A DNA stretch of 64,000 nt from Sphingomonas sp. Mn802worker (GTDB taxonomy: Bacteria; Pseudomonadota; Alphaproteobacteria; Sphingomonadales; Sphingomonadaceae): the NCBI RefSeq assembly GCF_000382485.1, contig NZ_AORY01000011.1, forward strand, positions 181,437 to 245,436. Direction: 5' to 3'. The notes beneath the pieces were generated by a model. That model was not told the DNA's origin. It worked only from the letters and a program-made list of their open reading frames with translations, and ran no database searches. This document shows positions 38,547 to 47,884 of this stretch, in pieces. Numbering within the stretch: the first letter of the stretch is position 1; each line of letters opens with the position of its first letter. A program made the translations under genes and the position numbers.

Positions 38547-39724
38547 GAGCGCTGACCTGGCACGGCAAGCATGACGTGCGCGTCGACACCGTCGACGATC
38601 CCGGCATCGTCAATCCGCGCGACTGCATCATCAAGGTGACCTCGACCGCGATCTGCGGCTCCGACCTCCACCTCTACGACGGCTACATCCCGACGATGAA
38701 GGCGGGCGACATCCTCGGTCACGAATTCATGGGCGAGGTGGTCGAGGTCGGTGCGAAGTCGACGCTCAAGAAAGGCCAGCGCGTCGTCGTGCCCTTCACG
38801 ATCGCGTGCGGCAGCTGCTACCATTGCGGGAAGCACCAATATTCCGCCTGCGACAACGGCCTGCCTGCGGACAACCAGGACATCGCACAGGAGCTGTATG
38901 GCCAACCGATGGCCGGGCTGTTCGGCTACAGCCACATGACCGGAGGCTATGCCGGCGGTCAGGCCGAGTATGTCCGCGTGCCGTTCAGCGACGTTGGCCC
39001 GATCGTCATCCCCGACGGCATCGAGGACGACAAGGTGCTGTTCCTGTCCGACATCCTGCCGACCGGCTGGATGGCGGCGGAAAATGCCGACATCGAACCC
39101 GGCGACACCGTTGCGGTATGGGGTTGCGGACCGGTCGGCCTCTTCGCGGTTCAGTCGGCGTTCTTGATGGGGGCCGAGCGCGTCATCGCGATCGACCATT
39201 TCCCACGCCGGCTTGAGCTCGCACGCAAGTTCGGTGCGGAGACGCTCAACTTCGAGCAGACCGACATCTACGACGCGCTGATGCTGATGACCGGCGGGAT
39301 CGGTCCCGACGCGGTGATCGACTCGGTCGGGCTCGAATCCCACGGGCTGTACGTCGACAACGTGGTCGACCAGATCAAGGCATCGACCTTCCTCGGCACC
39401 GATCGCCCTCACGCCAATCGTCAGGCGATCATCGCCTGTCGCAAGGGCGGCCGCGTGTCGATGCCCGCGGTCTACGGTGGCTTTGTCGACAAATGGCCGC
39501 TGGGTGCGTTCATGGAAAAGGGGCTGACGCTCAAGACCGGGCAGACCCACGTCCAGCATTACCTGCCCGGCCTTCTCCAGGCGATCATCGACGGGAAGAT
39601 CGACACGACCTTCCTCATCTCGCATCGCATGGACCTCGAGGACGCCCCGCTCGGCTATCAGAAGTTCCATGACGAGCAGAACGATTACACCAAGATCGTG
39701 CTCAAGCCCGGCCTGAACGGCTGA
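38543..39724 (+). CDS. Zinc-dependent alcohol/formaldehyde dehydrogenase
   Basis: Medium-chain zinc dehydrogenase of 393 residues, close to the glutathione-independent formaldehyde dehydrogenase group. The catalytic zinc ligands are C38 in ICGSD and H60-E61 in GHEF. The structural zinc cysteines are in [15 protein letters not shown], and the NAD-binding block is [18 protein letters not shown] 38543 is the start, coupled to the SRPBCC stop. The actual aldehyde or alcohol cannot be read from sequence. SDR follows 14 bases on. Confidence 0.93.
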   Translation: MRALTWHGKHDVRVDTVDDPGIVNPRDCIIKVTSTAICGSDLHLYDGYIPTMKAGDILGHEFMGEVVEVGAKSTLKKGQRVVVPFTIACGSCYHCGKHQYSACDNGLPADNQDIAQELYGQPMAGLFGYSHMTGGYAGGQAEYVRVPFSDVGPIVIPDGIEDDKVLFLSDILPTGWMAAENADIEPGDTVAVWGCGPVGLFAVQSAFLMGAERVIAIDHFPRRLELARKFGAETLNFEQTDIYDALMLMTGGIGPDAVIDSVGLESHGLYVDNVVDQIKASTFLGTDRPHANRQAIIACRKGGRVSMPAVYGGFVDKWPLGAFMEKGLTLKTGQTHVQHYLPGLLQAIIDGKIDTTFLISHRMDLEDAPLGYQKFHDEQNDYTKIVLKPGLNG

Positions 39725-39738
39725 ACAGGAGAGAGACA

Positions 39739-40524
39739 ATGGCAGACAAATTCGCCGTCATCACCGGCGCATCGACCGGCATCGGGTTCGAACTGGCAAC
39801 GCTCGCCGCCAAGGACGGGTACGACATTCTCGTCGTCGCCGACGAGCCGCTGATCAACGACGCCGCACGCGACTTCGAGCAGTTCGGCACGACCGTGCAG
39901 GCGGTCGAGGCCGATCTGTCCACCATCGAGGGAGTCGACAAACTCCTCGCCGCCGCGAACGGCCGCCGCATCGACATACTGTGCGCCAACGCGGGCCGCG
40001 GGCTCGGTCACGGCTTCCTCGATCAGAAGGTCGACGACTGGCGCCACGTGGTCGACACCAACATCACCGGCACCGCCTATCTGCTCCAGCGCGTGCTGCC
40101 CGACATGGTCACGCGCAACGACGGCAAGGTGCTCGTCGTCGGCTCTGTTGCGGGCTACATCCCCGGCGCGTTCCAGGCGGTGTACAATGGCACCAAGGCA
40201 TTCATCGACAGCTTCACCGAGGCGCTGCGTAACGAGTTGAAGGACGCCGACGGCGTCACGATCAGCACGCTGATGCCCGGCCCCGTCGACACCGAGTTCT
40301 TCGCGCGCGGCGACCTGCTCGACACGCAGGTCGGATCCGACCCGAACAAGCGCTCGGCCGAGGATGTGGCGGCGGACGGATGGAAGGCACTGATGAGCGG
40401 CAAGCCGTCGATCTTCTCGGGCTGGACGACCAAAATCCAGGGTGTGCTCGCCAACATCGTTCCCGGCTCGATCCTCGCCGAACAACACCGCAAGATGGCG
40501 GAACCGGGTTCGGCCGAGCAGTAA
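39739..40524 (+). CDS. SDR family oxidoreductase
   Basis: Short-chain dehydrogenase of 261 residues. The dinucleotide site ITGASTGIGFE starts at residue 8, and the catalytic Y-x3-K is at Y149-K153 (YNGTK), with the serine in VVGSVAGYIPG. Variation at the C-terminus (QGVLANIVPGSILAEQHRKMAEP) is typical of the group named after DltE-like enzymes. It closes the SRPBCC-dehydrogenase-SDR row and a GGAGAGAG site precedes it. Confidence 0.93.
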   Translation: MADKFAVITGASTGIGFELATLAAKDGYDILVVADEPLINDAARDFEQFGTTVQAVEADLSTIEGVDKLLAAANGRRIDILCANAGRGLGHGFLDQKVDDWRHVVDTNITGTAYLLQRVLPDMVTRNDGKVLVVGSVAGYIPGAFQAVYNGTKAFIDSFTEALRNELKDADGVTISTLMPGPVDTEFFARGDLLDTQVGSDPNKRSAEDVAADGWKALMSGKPSIFSGWTTKIQGVLANIVPGSILAEQHRKMAEPGSAEQ

Positions 40525-40574
40525 GCAGCAAGGTAAGACACCAACCCGCGCCGCTCCGAATTAGTAGCGCGGGT

Positions 40575-40676
40575 CGGTACAAGATCATAACAGGCCGGAT
40601 CAGCGTCGTGACTGGCGACGAGGAAGTCGCCGCCGTCCGCGCCGCAGGCAAGAACGACCCGACCGACGGGCGCTGA
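40575..40676 (+). pseudogene. Decayed copy of the 3' end of the EF-hand gene
   Basis: Reads GRISVVTGDEEVAAVRAAGK then NDPTDGR-stop, matching the end of the EF-hand gene at 37614-37736 (HDGRVDGQEAAAARAAAK ... GPTDGR-stop). A shorter match extends upstream (CGGTAC...GGCCGG, about three bases deleted) and downstream (CAC-A/G-AACTCG). There is no start or signal, so it is a remnant. The complete gene lies 3 kb upstream, with the SRPBCC-dehydrogenase-SDR genes between. Confidence 0.6.
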
Positions 40677-40748
40677 CACAAACTCGTAAGGGCAGCAGGC
40701 GGAGTCGTTCACCCGCGTGCTGAACCAGGCCGACCGCCTACCGCAGGA

Positions 40749-42122
40749 TCACCGCAGTTTGACAGCGTGCAGCCCTGTCGAAGTGGCGATGATCAGGTAA
40801 CCGTCCGGCGTGATCGCCAGCGATCCGCCGAAGCTCGTCTTCCACATGGTTGGATAGTCGCTCTTGGTCAGGTCGACCGCAAAGGTGGTGGTCGCGCTGG
40901 ACACGAACAGGTGGCTGTCGGACACGACCACGTTGCTCGACAGGTTGGCGTTTCCGCCGACATCGATCGAGGCGGTGATCGCGCCGCTCGCGGTATCGAT
41001 CAGGTCGACGATCGTGCTCGCCGAACGAACGGCATACAGCCTGTCACCCCGCACGGCGGCCTGCCCGGTGTAGCTCAGGCCGGAACGCCACAACGGCCGT
41101 TCGCTGTCGTAGGAGAAAGCCGCGATCGGCAGCGCCTTGCCGATCGAATAATTGTCGGTGAAGGTGAAGATCCGGCCCTTTCCGTCAAGGATCGGCGCGC
41201 CGTCATATTCGCCGAAATAGCTGAGCCCATTCTGCGTGAAGAACGAGTTCTGGATTGACTTCAGCAACTTGCCGGTGCGCGACAGGATGCCAAGCGAGCC
41301 GCCCTTGAAGAAATAAACGTAGTTCTGGTCGACCGCAACGCTTTCGCCCTGCATCACATAGCCGCCGTAATCGCCGGCGACTTCCGTCCGCCACAGCCTC
41401 GTCGCGGTCAGCGCATCGGCAGCATAGACGACGTTGCCGTAATATCCCGATGAGAAGAACAGGTCCTCGCCGACCGGCGTCACCACGCTGCCGTCGGAAA
41501 ACTGCGCGTCATAGGTCGGTGTGCTGACGTAACCGCCGGTGGTTGCGTTGATGACCTGCATGGGCGCGCCGGTCGATGTGTCGTTCGGCGCCATCGACAC
41601 CACCCGACCATTGGCATAGGCCGGAGCATAAAGCCGTCTTGTCTGCGCATAACGGGTGGTGCCGATGTCGAAGACCCACAATGACGATCCGTTGGTGGTC
41701 GACACGGCATGGGTGTAGATGTGCCCGTCACCATGAACGCTGTTGTAAAATATGCCGCCCGACCGTGCCGCCACGTCGCTCGGCGTGCCAGACGTCGTTA
41801 TCGTCCACGCGTCCGCGAACGCCGCGGTGTTGAACGTCGATCGGACATAGCCCGTATGCCCCGGATCGCCCTGCAGCGTTGACCAATTGCCATCGGCCGC
41901 GATCGGTGTCGGTGATGCAAGCGGTGTCGGCGAAGGCGACGGTGTGGGTGTCGGCGTTGGCTGCGGAGTGGGCGTCGGGGTCGGAACCGGCGTCGGCGTC
42001 GGTGTGGGCGTCGGCACCGGCGCCGGGGCGACGATCACCGCGCCGCCGCCGCTTGAATCGTCGTCGCCGCACGCGCTGACGAACAACACCAGGGGCAAGA
42101 CGCCCCACGCCGATCTCTTCAT
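40749..42122 (-). CDS. Lipoprotein with PT-repeat linker and beta-propeller-like domain
   Basis: 457-residue lipoprotein from ATG 42122. The lipobox ends VSAC (Cys18), then a run of PT/PTP units covers residues 35-72. The rest (residues 78-457) is a beta-rich domain with repeated strands ([46 protein letters not shown]), which looks like PQQ/WD-type repeats. It is probably surface-exposed on the outer membrane. No named family was recognised. Confidence 0.75.
   Translation of the reverse strand: MKRSAWGVLPLVLFVSACGDDDSSGGGAVIVAPAPVPTPTPTPTPVPTPTPTPQPTPTPTPSPSPTPLASPTPIAADGNWSTLQGDPGHTGYVRSTFNTAAFADAWTITTSGTPSDVAARSGGIFYNSVHGDGHIYTHAVSTTNGSSLWVFDIGTTRYAQTRRLYAPAYANGRVVSMAPNDTSTGAPMQVINATTGGYVSTPTYDAQFSDGSVVTPVGEDLFFSSGYYGNVVYAADALTATRLWRTEVAGDYGGYVMQGESVAVDQNYVYFFKGGSLGILSRTGKLLKSIQNSFFTQNGLSYFGEYDGAPILDGKGRIFTFTDNYSIGKALPIAAFSYDSERPLWRSGLSYTGQAAVRGDRLYAVRSASTIVDLIDTASGAITASIDVGGNANLSSNVVVSDSHLFVSSATTTFAVDLTKSDYPTMWKTSFGGSLAITPDGYLIIATSTGLHAVKLR
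41907..42020. repeat. Coding tandem repeat of the PT linker
   Basis: Short units of the type GGTGTCGGCGTC repeat through this stretch and encode Pro-Thr pairs in the lipoprotein above. The sequence is prone to slippage, so its length probably varies between strains. Confidence 0.7.
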
Positions 42123-42291
42123 GAACCCCCCGGTACGAAACTGTCAGGGAGCGCTAATATGGAAGGAATGCTGCCCGCAAGCGCTTCCTTCGACCTGTAA
42201 GTTTTTGCGCGCTTCTATGCGTCGCACGCTTATCGACGGCGGATGGAGGTGCTGATCGCCGGCTTTTGCGAACCAGCCACCATGATAAACC

Positions 42292-43518
42292 TCACCCCCG
42301 CAGCCGCTGCTCTTCTTCAACCATATAGTCGCGCGTCAGCGGCAGCGCGTCGCGGTCGCGCGTGAACTGGATCTGGAAATTGACCAGCGGCCCGTTGGTG
42401 AACGACACGATCGCCCCGGCCAGATAATAGGTCCACATCCGGAAGAACCGCTCGTCGTACAGCGCCACGATCGCGTCGCGTTGCGCGACCGTCCGTTTGT
42501 ACCATTCGCGCAGCGTGAAGGCGTAATGCAGCCGCAGCACCTCGACGTCGCTGACAAACCAGCGGATGTAGTTGTTCGCCTCCAGCACCTCCGACAGCCC
42601 CGGGATGTAGCCGCCCGGAAAGATGTACTTGTCGGTGAACTGGTCGGTATACCCCGGCCCGTCGGCGCGCCCGATCGTGTGGAGCAGCATCACGCCCGTG
42701 GGGGTCAGCAGGTCGCGGCACTTCTCCAGATAGGTGCGGAAGTTACGCACCCCGACATGCTCGAACATGCCAACCGACACGATCCGGTCGAACGTCTGGT
42801 CGAGCGCGCGATAGTCGATCAGCTGGAACCGGACCTTATCCGCGACCCCCGCCTCTTCGGCGCGGGCTTGCGCCACCTTCAGCTGTTCCTCGGACAGCGT
42901 GATGCCCAGCACCTCCGCGCCGGTCTTGGCATGGATGTACAGCGCCATCCCGCCCCAGCCGCAGCCGATGTCGAGCACGCGCATCCCCGGCTCGATCGCC
43001 AGCTTGGCGACGATATGCGCCTTCTTGTCCGCCTGCGCCTGTTCCAGCGTGTTGTCGCGATCGGTGTAGTAAGCGCAGCTGTACTGTTTGTCCGCGTCGA
43101 GGAAGAGGTCGTACAGCCGATCCGACAGGTCGTAGTGATGCGCGACGTTCTTCTTCGACTCCAGCGCCTTGTTCAGCCGCAGGAACCGGTGCCGAAACTT
43201 GCCCTTCAGGTCGCGCCAGCGGTTCGCCGCCAGATGGTTGGTCCCGTTCTCCCAGCGTGAATTCGCAGTGGCGAGCGTCAGCAGGTCGAGGATGTCGCCC
43301 TGCTGCAACGTCACACGCCCGTCCATGAACGCCTCGGCCAGCCCCAGCGCCGGATCGGCCAGGATCGCGCGATACACGCTCTTGTCATGGATCGTGAAGG
43401 TGACCGGCTGCAGCTCGGGGTCGGGCGCGCCGAAGCGGGTGGAGGAGCCATCGGGTTTGATAAGGGTCAGATCGCCGCGACGGATCGCGCGGCGCAGGAA
43501 AACGTCGATCAATGCCAT
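42292..43518 (-). CDS. Cyclopropane-fatty-acyl-phospholipid synthase family protein
   Basis: SAM-dependent C1 transferase of the CFA family, which modifies unsaturated phospholipid acyl chains in the inner membrane. The product is 408 residues. SAM-binding VLDIGCGWGGMALYIHAKTGAEV is near residue 180, and the family blocks KKNVAHHYDLSDRLYDLFLD and DRIVSVGMFEHVG are present. The C-terminal YLAGAIVSFTNGPLVNFQIQ is usual. The gene stands alone. Some relatives act on other lipids. Confidence 0.92.
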   Translation of the reverse strand: MALIDVFLRRAIRRGDLTLIKPDGSSTRFGAPDPELQPVTFTIHDKSVYRAILADPALGLAEAFMDGRVTLQQGDILDLLTLATANSRWENGTNHLAANRWRDLKGKFRHRFLRLNKALESKKNVAHHYDLSDRLYDLFLDADKQYSCAYYTDRDNTLEQAQADKKAHIVAKLAIEPGMRVLDIGCGWGGMALYIHAKTGAEVLGITLSEEQLKVAQARAEEAGVADKVRFQLIDYRALDQTFDRIVSVGMFEHVGVRNFRTYLEKCRDLLTPTGVMLLHTIGRADGPGYTDQFTDKYIFPGGYIPGLSEVLEANNYIRWFVSDVEVLRLHYAFTLREWYKRTVAQRDAIVALYDERFFRMWTYYLAGAIVSFTNGPLVNFQIQFTRDRDALPLTRDYMVEEEQRLRG

Positions 43519-43574
43519 GCCGCACCCGCTAACAAATCCGGCGGGCGGCTGTCACTAGCAGCACGCGGAAACGG

Positions 43575-44330
43575 TCAAATTCCAGCATACCAGTCGTAAT
43601 CGACATTATCCTCCCAATAACCGCCCTGCCCCTTGCCGATGCCGGCCAGGCTACCAACCGCGGTCACGCGCATCAGATATTTGGCGTGTTTGTAGCCCAG
43701 ATGCCGCTCGACGCGCAGCCGGCACGGCGCGCCGTGCCCGACATCGAGGAAGCGGTCGTTCAGCGCCCAGGCGAGGATCGTCTGCGGGTGGAACGCATCG
43801 ACCATGTCGACCGACTCGTAATAAGGCGCGCCGCCGTACAGGTCGGCGCAGGTGAACACGATGTAGCGCGCCGCGTCGCGTACCCCCGCCTGTTTCAGCA
43901 CGTCGCCCAGCTTCGGTCCCTGCCACTTGCCGATCGCGCTCCATCCCTCGACGCAATCGTGCCGCGTGATCTGCGCGCGCTGCGGGAACTGCCCGAGGTC
44001 GGAGAGCGACAGCGACAACGGCCGCGCCACCAGCCCGTCGACCTGCAACCGCCAATCGGCGAACCGCCCGTTCCGCAGCGCATTATACGCCGCCGTCCCC
44101 GGATCGCGCGTCCCGTTGGTGCGGAAATAGGGTGAGCGCTGATCGGGCGTGAACTCGGGCGCCAGCGCGTCGCGGTTCATCAGCGCGCGTTGCAGCGCGC
44201 GGTGCATGTCCTCGCCCTTGAAGATGATGTCGCGGACCTGCGGCTGCGCGATCACGCGGTCGCAGCCCGACAGCAGCAACCCCGCGCCACCGCCCGCGAT
44301 CCCCGCGATCAGTTTCCTGCGCCGGATCAT
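43575..44330 (-). CDS. Molybdopterin-dependent oxidoreductase, Tat-type lipoprotein
   Basis: Sulfite-oxidase-family molybdoenzyme of 251 residues. The Mo-binding cysteine is in ITRHDCVEGWSAIGKWQGPKL, and DLYGGAPYYESVDM and CRLRVERHLGYKHAKYLMRV follow. The N-terminus has RRRKL, a hydrophobic stretch and LLSGC, suggesting Tat export of a folded, lipid-anchored enzyme. ATG 44330 overlaps the cytochrome b stop by four bases (ATGA), so the two work together. The electron donor or acceptor is not known; it resembles MsrP/YedY-type enzymes. Confidence 0.85.
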   Translation of the reverse strand: MIRRRKLIAGIAGGGAGLLLSGCDRVIAQPQVRDIIFKGEDMHRALQRALMNRDALAPEFTPDQRSPYFRTNGTRDPGTAAYNALRNGRFADWRLQVDGLVARPLSLSLSDLGQFPQRAQITRHDCVEGWSAIGKWQGPKLGDVLKQAGVRDAARYIVFTCADLYGGAPYYESVDMVDAFHPQTILAWALNDRFLDVGHGAPCRLRVERHLGYKHAKYLMRVTAVGSLAGIGKGQGGYWEDNVDYDWYAGI

Positions 44331-45151
44331 CGCACCGCCTCCTGCGCCGGCGCAGCGTGGCGCAGGTCCTTCGCCGCCGCCTCGCCCGCTGGCGTTTCCG
44401 CACGCGCATCCGTCATCGTCCCCTCGATCCGCCAACGCCCCGAGATCATCGACCACAACTCACGCCGCCATCCCGCCAGGATGACGAGCACCAGGTGCAC
44501 CACCACGAACGCGGTGATCGCCGCCATGGTGATGAAATGGATCGAGCGCGCCGACTGCCGCCCGCCGAACACGTCAAGCAACCACGGCCACGCCGCATCC
44601 ATCCCCGGCGACATCGCGAGTCCGGTCAGGATGACGAGCGGCAAGGCGATGAAGACGACGCTCGCGTAGCTCAGTTTCTGCAACGGATTGTACGCGCCCG
44701 GACGCGCCTCGTCATGGAAGCGAAACTGCAGATGCGCGCGCACGTCGGCGGCGAGATGGCCTACGCTTAGGTCTTTCGCCCGCAGCCTGAGGTCGCGCTG
44801 GAAATGCCGGTTGACGAGGCTCGCGACCATATACCCTAGCAACCCGAACGCGAGGACCAGTGCGAAGAACAGGTGCCAGCGCCGCGAAATCGCCAGATTA
44901 TAATTCTGCGGGATCGTGATCCACGCCGGAAACCGCGGCAGCGTCGCCCAGGCGTGATCGAAGTTTGCGCCGTACCGCCCCCAGTAGAGCCGCGGATGCG
45001 CGTTGCTGATCCCCAGCCCCGATCCGATCAGGATGAAGATCGCCAGCGCGTTGATCCAATGCCACACCCGCGTCGCGAGCGCGTGTCGCCGGATCGCGAC
45101 GGGCCCGGAAACGAGGCCAGGCACGGTAGGCGTGATCGACGTTGCGTCCAT
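44327..45151 (-). CDS. Cytochrome b/b561-like membrane subunit
   Basis: 274-residue membrane cytochrome with four to five helices. Histidines that can bind heme are in RHALATRVWHWINALAIF (about residue 23-40), RRWHLFFALVLAFGL and FITMAAITAFVVVHLVLV. The domain arrangement is that of a Ni/Fe-hydrogenase- or formate-dehydrogenase-type cytochrome b. It supplies electrons to, or takes them from, the molybdoenzyme encoded just downstream. Confidence 0.88.
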   Translation of the reverse strand: MDATSITPTVPGLVSGPVAIRRHALATRVWHWINALAIFILIGSGLGISNAHPRLYWGRYGANFDHAWATLPRFPAWITIPQNYNLAISRRWHLFFALVLAFGLLGYMVASLVNRHFQRDLRLRAKDLSVGHLAADVRAHLQFRFHDEARPGAYNPLQKLSYASVVFIALPLVILTGLAMSPGMDAAWPWLLDVFGGRQSARSIHFITMAAITAFVVVHLVLVILAGWRRELWSMISGRWRIEGTMTDARAETPAGEAAAKDLRHAAPAQEAVR

Positions 45152-45169
45152 CTCCGACCCATATCAGTT

Positions 45170-45796
45170 ATGTCGCGCATGACCGAATGGCATTTCTACG
45201 AACCCGCGAACGGCCACGGCCTCGCGCACGATCCCCTGAACGCGATCGTCGCACCGCGTCCGATCGGCTGGATCGGCAGCGTGTCGGCCGCGGGCGTGCG
45301 CAATCTCGCGCCCTACAGCTTCTTCAACCTGCTCAATTACAAGCCGCCGCTGCTCGCCTTTTCCTCCAACGGCTGGAAGGATTCGGTCGCCAACATCGCC
45401 GACACGCGCGAGTTCACCTGGAACCTCGCCACCCGCGCGCTCGCCGAACAGATGAACGCCAGCGCCGCGACCGTGGCGAACGAGGTCGACGAATTCACGC
45501 TCGCCGATCTCGAGACCGCGCCCTCACACAAGATCGCCGCGCCCCGCGTCGCCGCCAGTCCCGCCTCGTTCGAGTGCGTCCTGACCCAGCTGATCCGCCT
45601 CGAGACACGAATGGGCGAGCCGGTCGACACCTGGCTCGTCATCGGCGAGGTCGTCGGCATCCACATCGATCGCGCGATGCTGTCGAACGGCGTCTACCAG
45701 ACCGCCCGCGCACAGCCGATCCTGCGCGGCGGCGGTCCCGGCGACTATTTCGAGATCACCGAAGCCGCCAGGTTCGAGATGAAACGGCCGAGCTGA
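45170..45796 (+). CDS. Flavin reductase family protein (FMN-binding split barrel)
   Basis: 208-residue flavin reductase-like protein from ATG 45170; ATG 45179 is possible. NAIVAPRPIGWIGSVSAAGVRNLAPYSFFN is the FMN-binding core, followed by TREFTWNLATRALAEQMNASA and PILRGGGPGDYFEI. Its partner oxygenase is not nearby. It is divergent from the cytochrome b gene with 18 bases between the starts, which is unusually tight. Confidence 0.9.
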   Translation: MSRMTEWHFYEPANGHGLAHDPLNAIVAPRPIGWIGSVSAAGVRNLAPYSFFNLLNYKPPLLAFSSNGWKDSVANIADTREFTWNLATRALAEQMNASAATVANEVDEFTLADLETAPSHKIAAPRVAASPASFECVLTQLIRLETRMGEPVDTWLVIGEVVGIHIDRAMLSNGVYQTARAQPILRGGGPGDYFEITEAARFEMKRPS

Positions 45797-45843
45797 CCGT
45801 CACACCGGAACCGCCGGCGGTCACTCGTGCCACCCTTGGCGGC

Positions 45844-46599
45844 TCACCCATACGCCCGCCAGAAGAACAACGCCGCGGTCACCCCCGTCACCGCCAGCGT
45901 GCCGGTCCTCACCATTAGCTCGGGCAAGTGCCGTCCGACCGCCGCCCCGCCCCAGCCACCCACGACGGCGCCCACCAGCATCGGCACAGCATACCGCCAT
46001 TCGACCATCCCGGCGCTCACGAACACGATCGCCGCTGCCGCATTCGCCACCGCCAGCATCAGCGTGCGAGGGCCGAACATCGCGCGGGGCGTGATGCTGG
46101 CGAGCAGGCCGTAGGTCGCGGTCGTCATCAACCCCACGCCGCCGCCGAAATACCCGCCGTACACACCCAGCAGCGCCTGCACGGCCACCAATGTCCGCGC
46201 CCCGATCGTCACTCGTGCCGCCAGCCATGCCGACGCATGCCGCCCGAACGCCAGCACGACAAAGGCGTACAGCACCAGCCACGGCACGATCAGGTCGAAT
46301 GCATGTCCCGGCGTCACCACCAGCAACGCACTGCCGACCAGCCCGCCGACGAAGGTGATCCCCGCCAGCACCCGGTGATCGACCCCGCCGAGCGGGCCGA
46401 GCTCGCCGCGAAACGCCCATGTGCTCGTCGCGGCGCCCGGCAGCAGCGCGACGTTCGACGTCGCATTGGCGACGTTCGCCGGCACCCCCACCGCCAGCAA
46501 TGCGGGCAGCGTCGCGAACGTGCCTCCGCCCGCCAGCGCGTTCATCGCACCGCCCGCCACGCCCGCAAGCGCGATCAGCAGCGTTGTCTCCACCTCCAT
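45844..46599 (-). CDS. TauE/SafE family sulfite exporter-like protein
   Basis: 251-residue membrane protein with about eight helices. The family repeats are visible as AGGAMNALAGGGTFATLPALLAVG and GVYGGYFGGGVGLMTTATYG. TauE/SafE proteins export sulfite or organosulfonates. ATG 46599 is chosen over the long frame from 46728 because GAGGG precedes it and the first helix starts there. It is divergent from the AraC-type gene with a 237-bp gap. Confidence 0.9.
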   Translation of the reverse strand: MEVETTLLIALAGVAGGAMNALAGGGTFATLPALLAVGVPANVANATSNVALLPGAATSTWAFRGELGPLGGVDHRVLAGITFVGGLVGSALLVVTPGHAFDLIVPWLVLYAFVVLAFGRHASAWLAARVTIGARTLVAVQALLGVYGGYFGGGVGLMTTATYGLLASITPRAMFGPRTLMLAVANAAAAIVFVSAGMVEWRYAVPMLVGAVVGGWGGAAVGRHLPELMVRTGTLAVTGVTAALFFWRAYG

Positions 46600-46685
46600 T
46601 GCGCCCTCGCTTTCCTCCAGCATGTGCGACCCTGCGAGCGCCTTCGCGCACGCTGGACCCGGCATGACGCGCCAAAGCATAGGCG

Positions 46686-46704
46686 GTGCATGCCATCGAT
46701 GCAC
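46686..46704. promoter_or_regulatory. Inverted repeat between TauE-like and AraC-type genes
   Basis: GTGCAT and ATGCAC are perfect arms around a seven-base spacer, in the divergent promoter region. It may be a binding site for the AraC-type regulator or another factor; the evidence is position and symmetry only. Confidence 0.3.
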
Positions 46705-46836
46705 TTCGCGCTTCCAACAGGACAGCACACGTCGCCATGTGATCGGATCGATAAGCCCATTCGGGGAGGAAGCGCGCCGATCGTCCGGTTACTGCGATGA
46801 CACCGGCTCATGACCAATGCCAACGGGAGTGGCACG

Positions 46837-47865
46837 ATGACGGGAAAGCTCGACTGGTGGCGGCTTCCAGCCAAATTGTGGATGACGCTCGAGCAGATCG
46901 GCGTGACCGCCACCACGCTCGTCGGGCATGCAGGCCTGTCCGACGAGCTCCACCAGGATTCACGCACGCTGATCTCCACCCGCGACGGGTTCAGGCTGTG
47001 GCGGTCAGTCGAGCATCTCGCCGCCGATCCGATCGTCGCGCTTCGGATGCTTCAATCCGCGAACGAGCACGGGCGCGACGCGACCTTCCTCGCCGCTTAC
47101 CATGCCGCAACCTACCGCGACGCGCTCAACAACATGGCGCGCTTCAAGAATTACTACACGCCCGTGCAGATCGCCTTCCGCGAGTCCGCCGGGCTCGCCT
47201 ATGCGACCCGCTTCTGGCCGACGACGCATGACGAGGAACCCGATATTTCGGTCGATTATAGCTTCGCCGAGTTCGTCGGGATCGGACGTCTGGGCACCGG
47301 CCAGCACCTGAGCCCCGTCCGGATCGAATTTCGTCGCCGCGGCCCCGCGATCGCCTTCTACGAAGACTATTTCGGCTGCCGGATCAGATACGGAGCACCC
47401 GCCGACCTGCTCGTCCTGAAGAGCGCCGACCTCGACCGACCGTTCCTCTCGTCCGATCCCGATCTGCTGAACGTGATTACGCTGGGGCTGCATGCGACGA
47501 TGAACACGCGCCGCGCGCACCGCTCGATCACGCAACAGGTCGCCTCGGAGATCAGGCACCGCCTCGGCCATGACACGACCGATATCGAGGGGATCGCGCA
47601 GGCGCTCGGGCTAAGCCGCCGCACGCTGCAACGTCGGATCGAGGAGGAAGGCTCGAGCTTTCGCGAGCTCATCTCGGCCGGCAAACGCGAAGTCGCGATC
47701 GAGCTGCTCGCAGGCAAGCAACTGAAGATCAAGGAAGTCGCGGCAAAGGTCGGCTTTCAGGACACCGCCTCGTTCACCCGCGCCTTCTACCAATGGGAGG
47801 GTACCACCCCCGCCTCATGGCGCGACCTCCGATCATCGGCGCAACGGCCGCCCAAGCAACGCTAA
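46837..47865 (+). CDS. AraC family transcriptional regulator (ArgR/OruR-type sensor domain)
   Basis: 342-residue AraC-type regulator. ATG 46837 has GGGAG seven bases upstream; ATG 46810 is an alternative that adds nine residues. Residues 20-220 form the arabinose-binding-like domain (PF12625 type). The C-terminal HTH has IEGIAQALGLSRRTLQRRIEEEG and the second-helix block IKEVAAKVGFQDTASFTRAFYQWEGTTPASWR. The ligand is unknown; the divergent TauE-like gene is the nearest target candidate. Confidence 0.9.
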   Translation: MTGKLDWWRLPAKLWMTLEQIGVTATTLVGHAGLSDELHQDSRTLISTRDGFRLWRSVEHLAADPIVALRMLQSANEHGRDATFLAAYHAATYRDALNNMARFKNYYTPVQIAFRESAGLAYATRFWPTTHDEEPDISVDYSFAEFVGIGRLGTGQHLSPVRIEFRRRGPAIAFYEDYFGCRIRYGAPADLLVLKSADLDRPFLSSDPDLLNVITLGLHATMNTRRAHRSITQQVASEIRHRLGHDTTDIEGIAQALGLSRRTLQRRIEEEGSSFRELISAGKREVAIELLAGKQLKIKEVAAKVGFQDTASFTRAFYQWEGTTPASWRDLRSSAQRPPKQR

Positions 47866-47884
47866 ACCCGGGCAGCGAAGTCCC

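Noticed and set aside
41907..42036. Regular short repeats that might be a CRISPR array
   Set aside because: Units are about 12 bases, in frame, and code for Pro-Thr pairs; there are no unique spacers.
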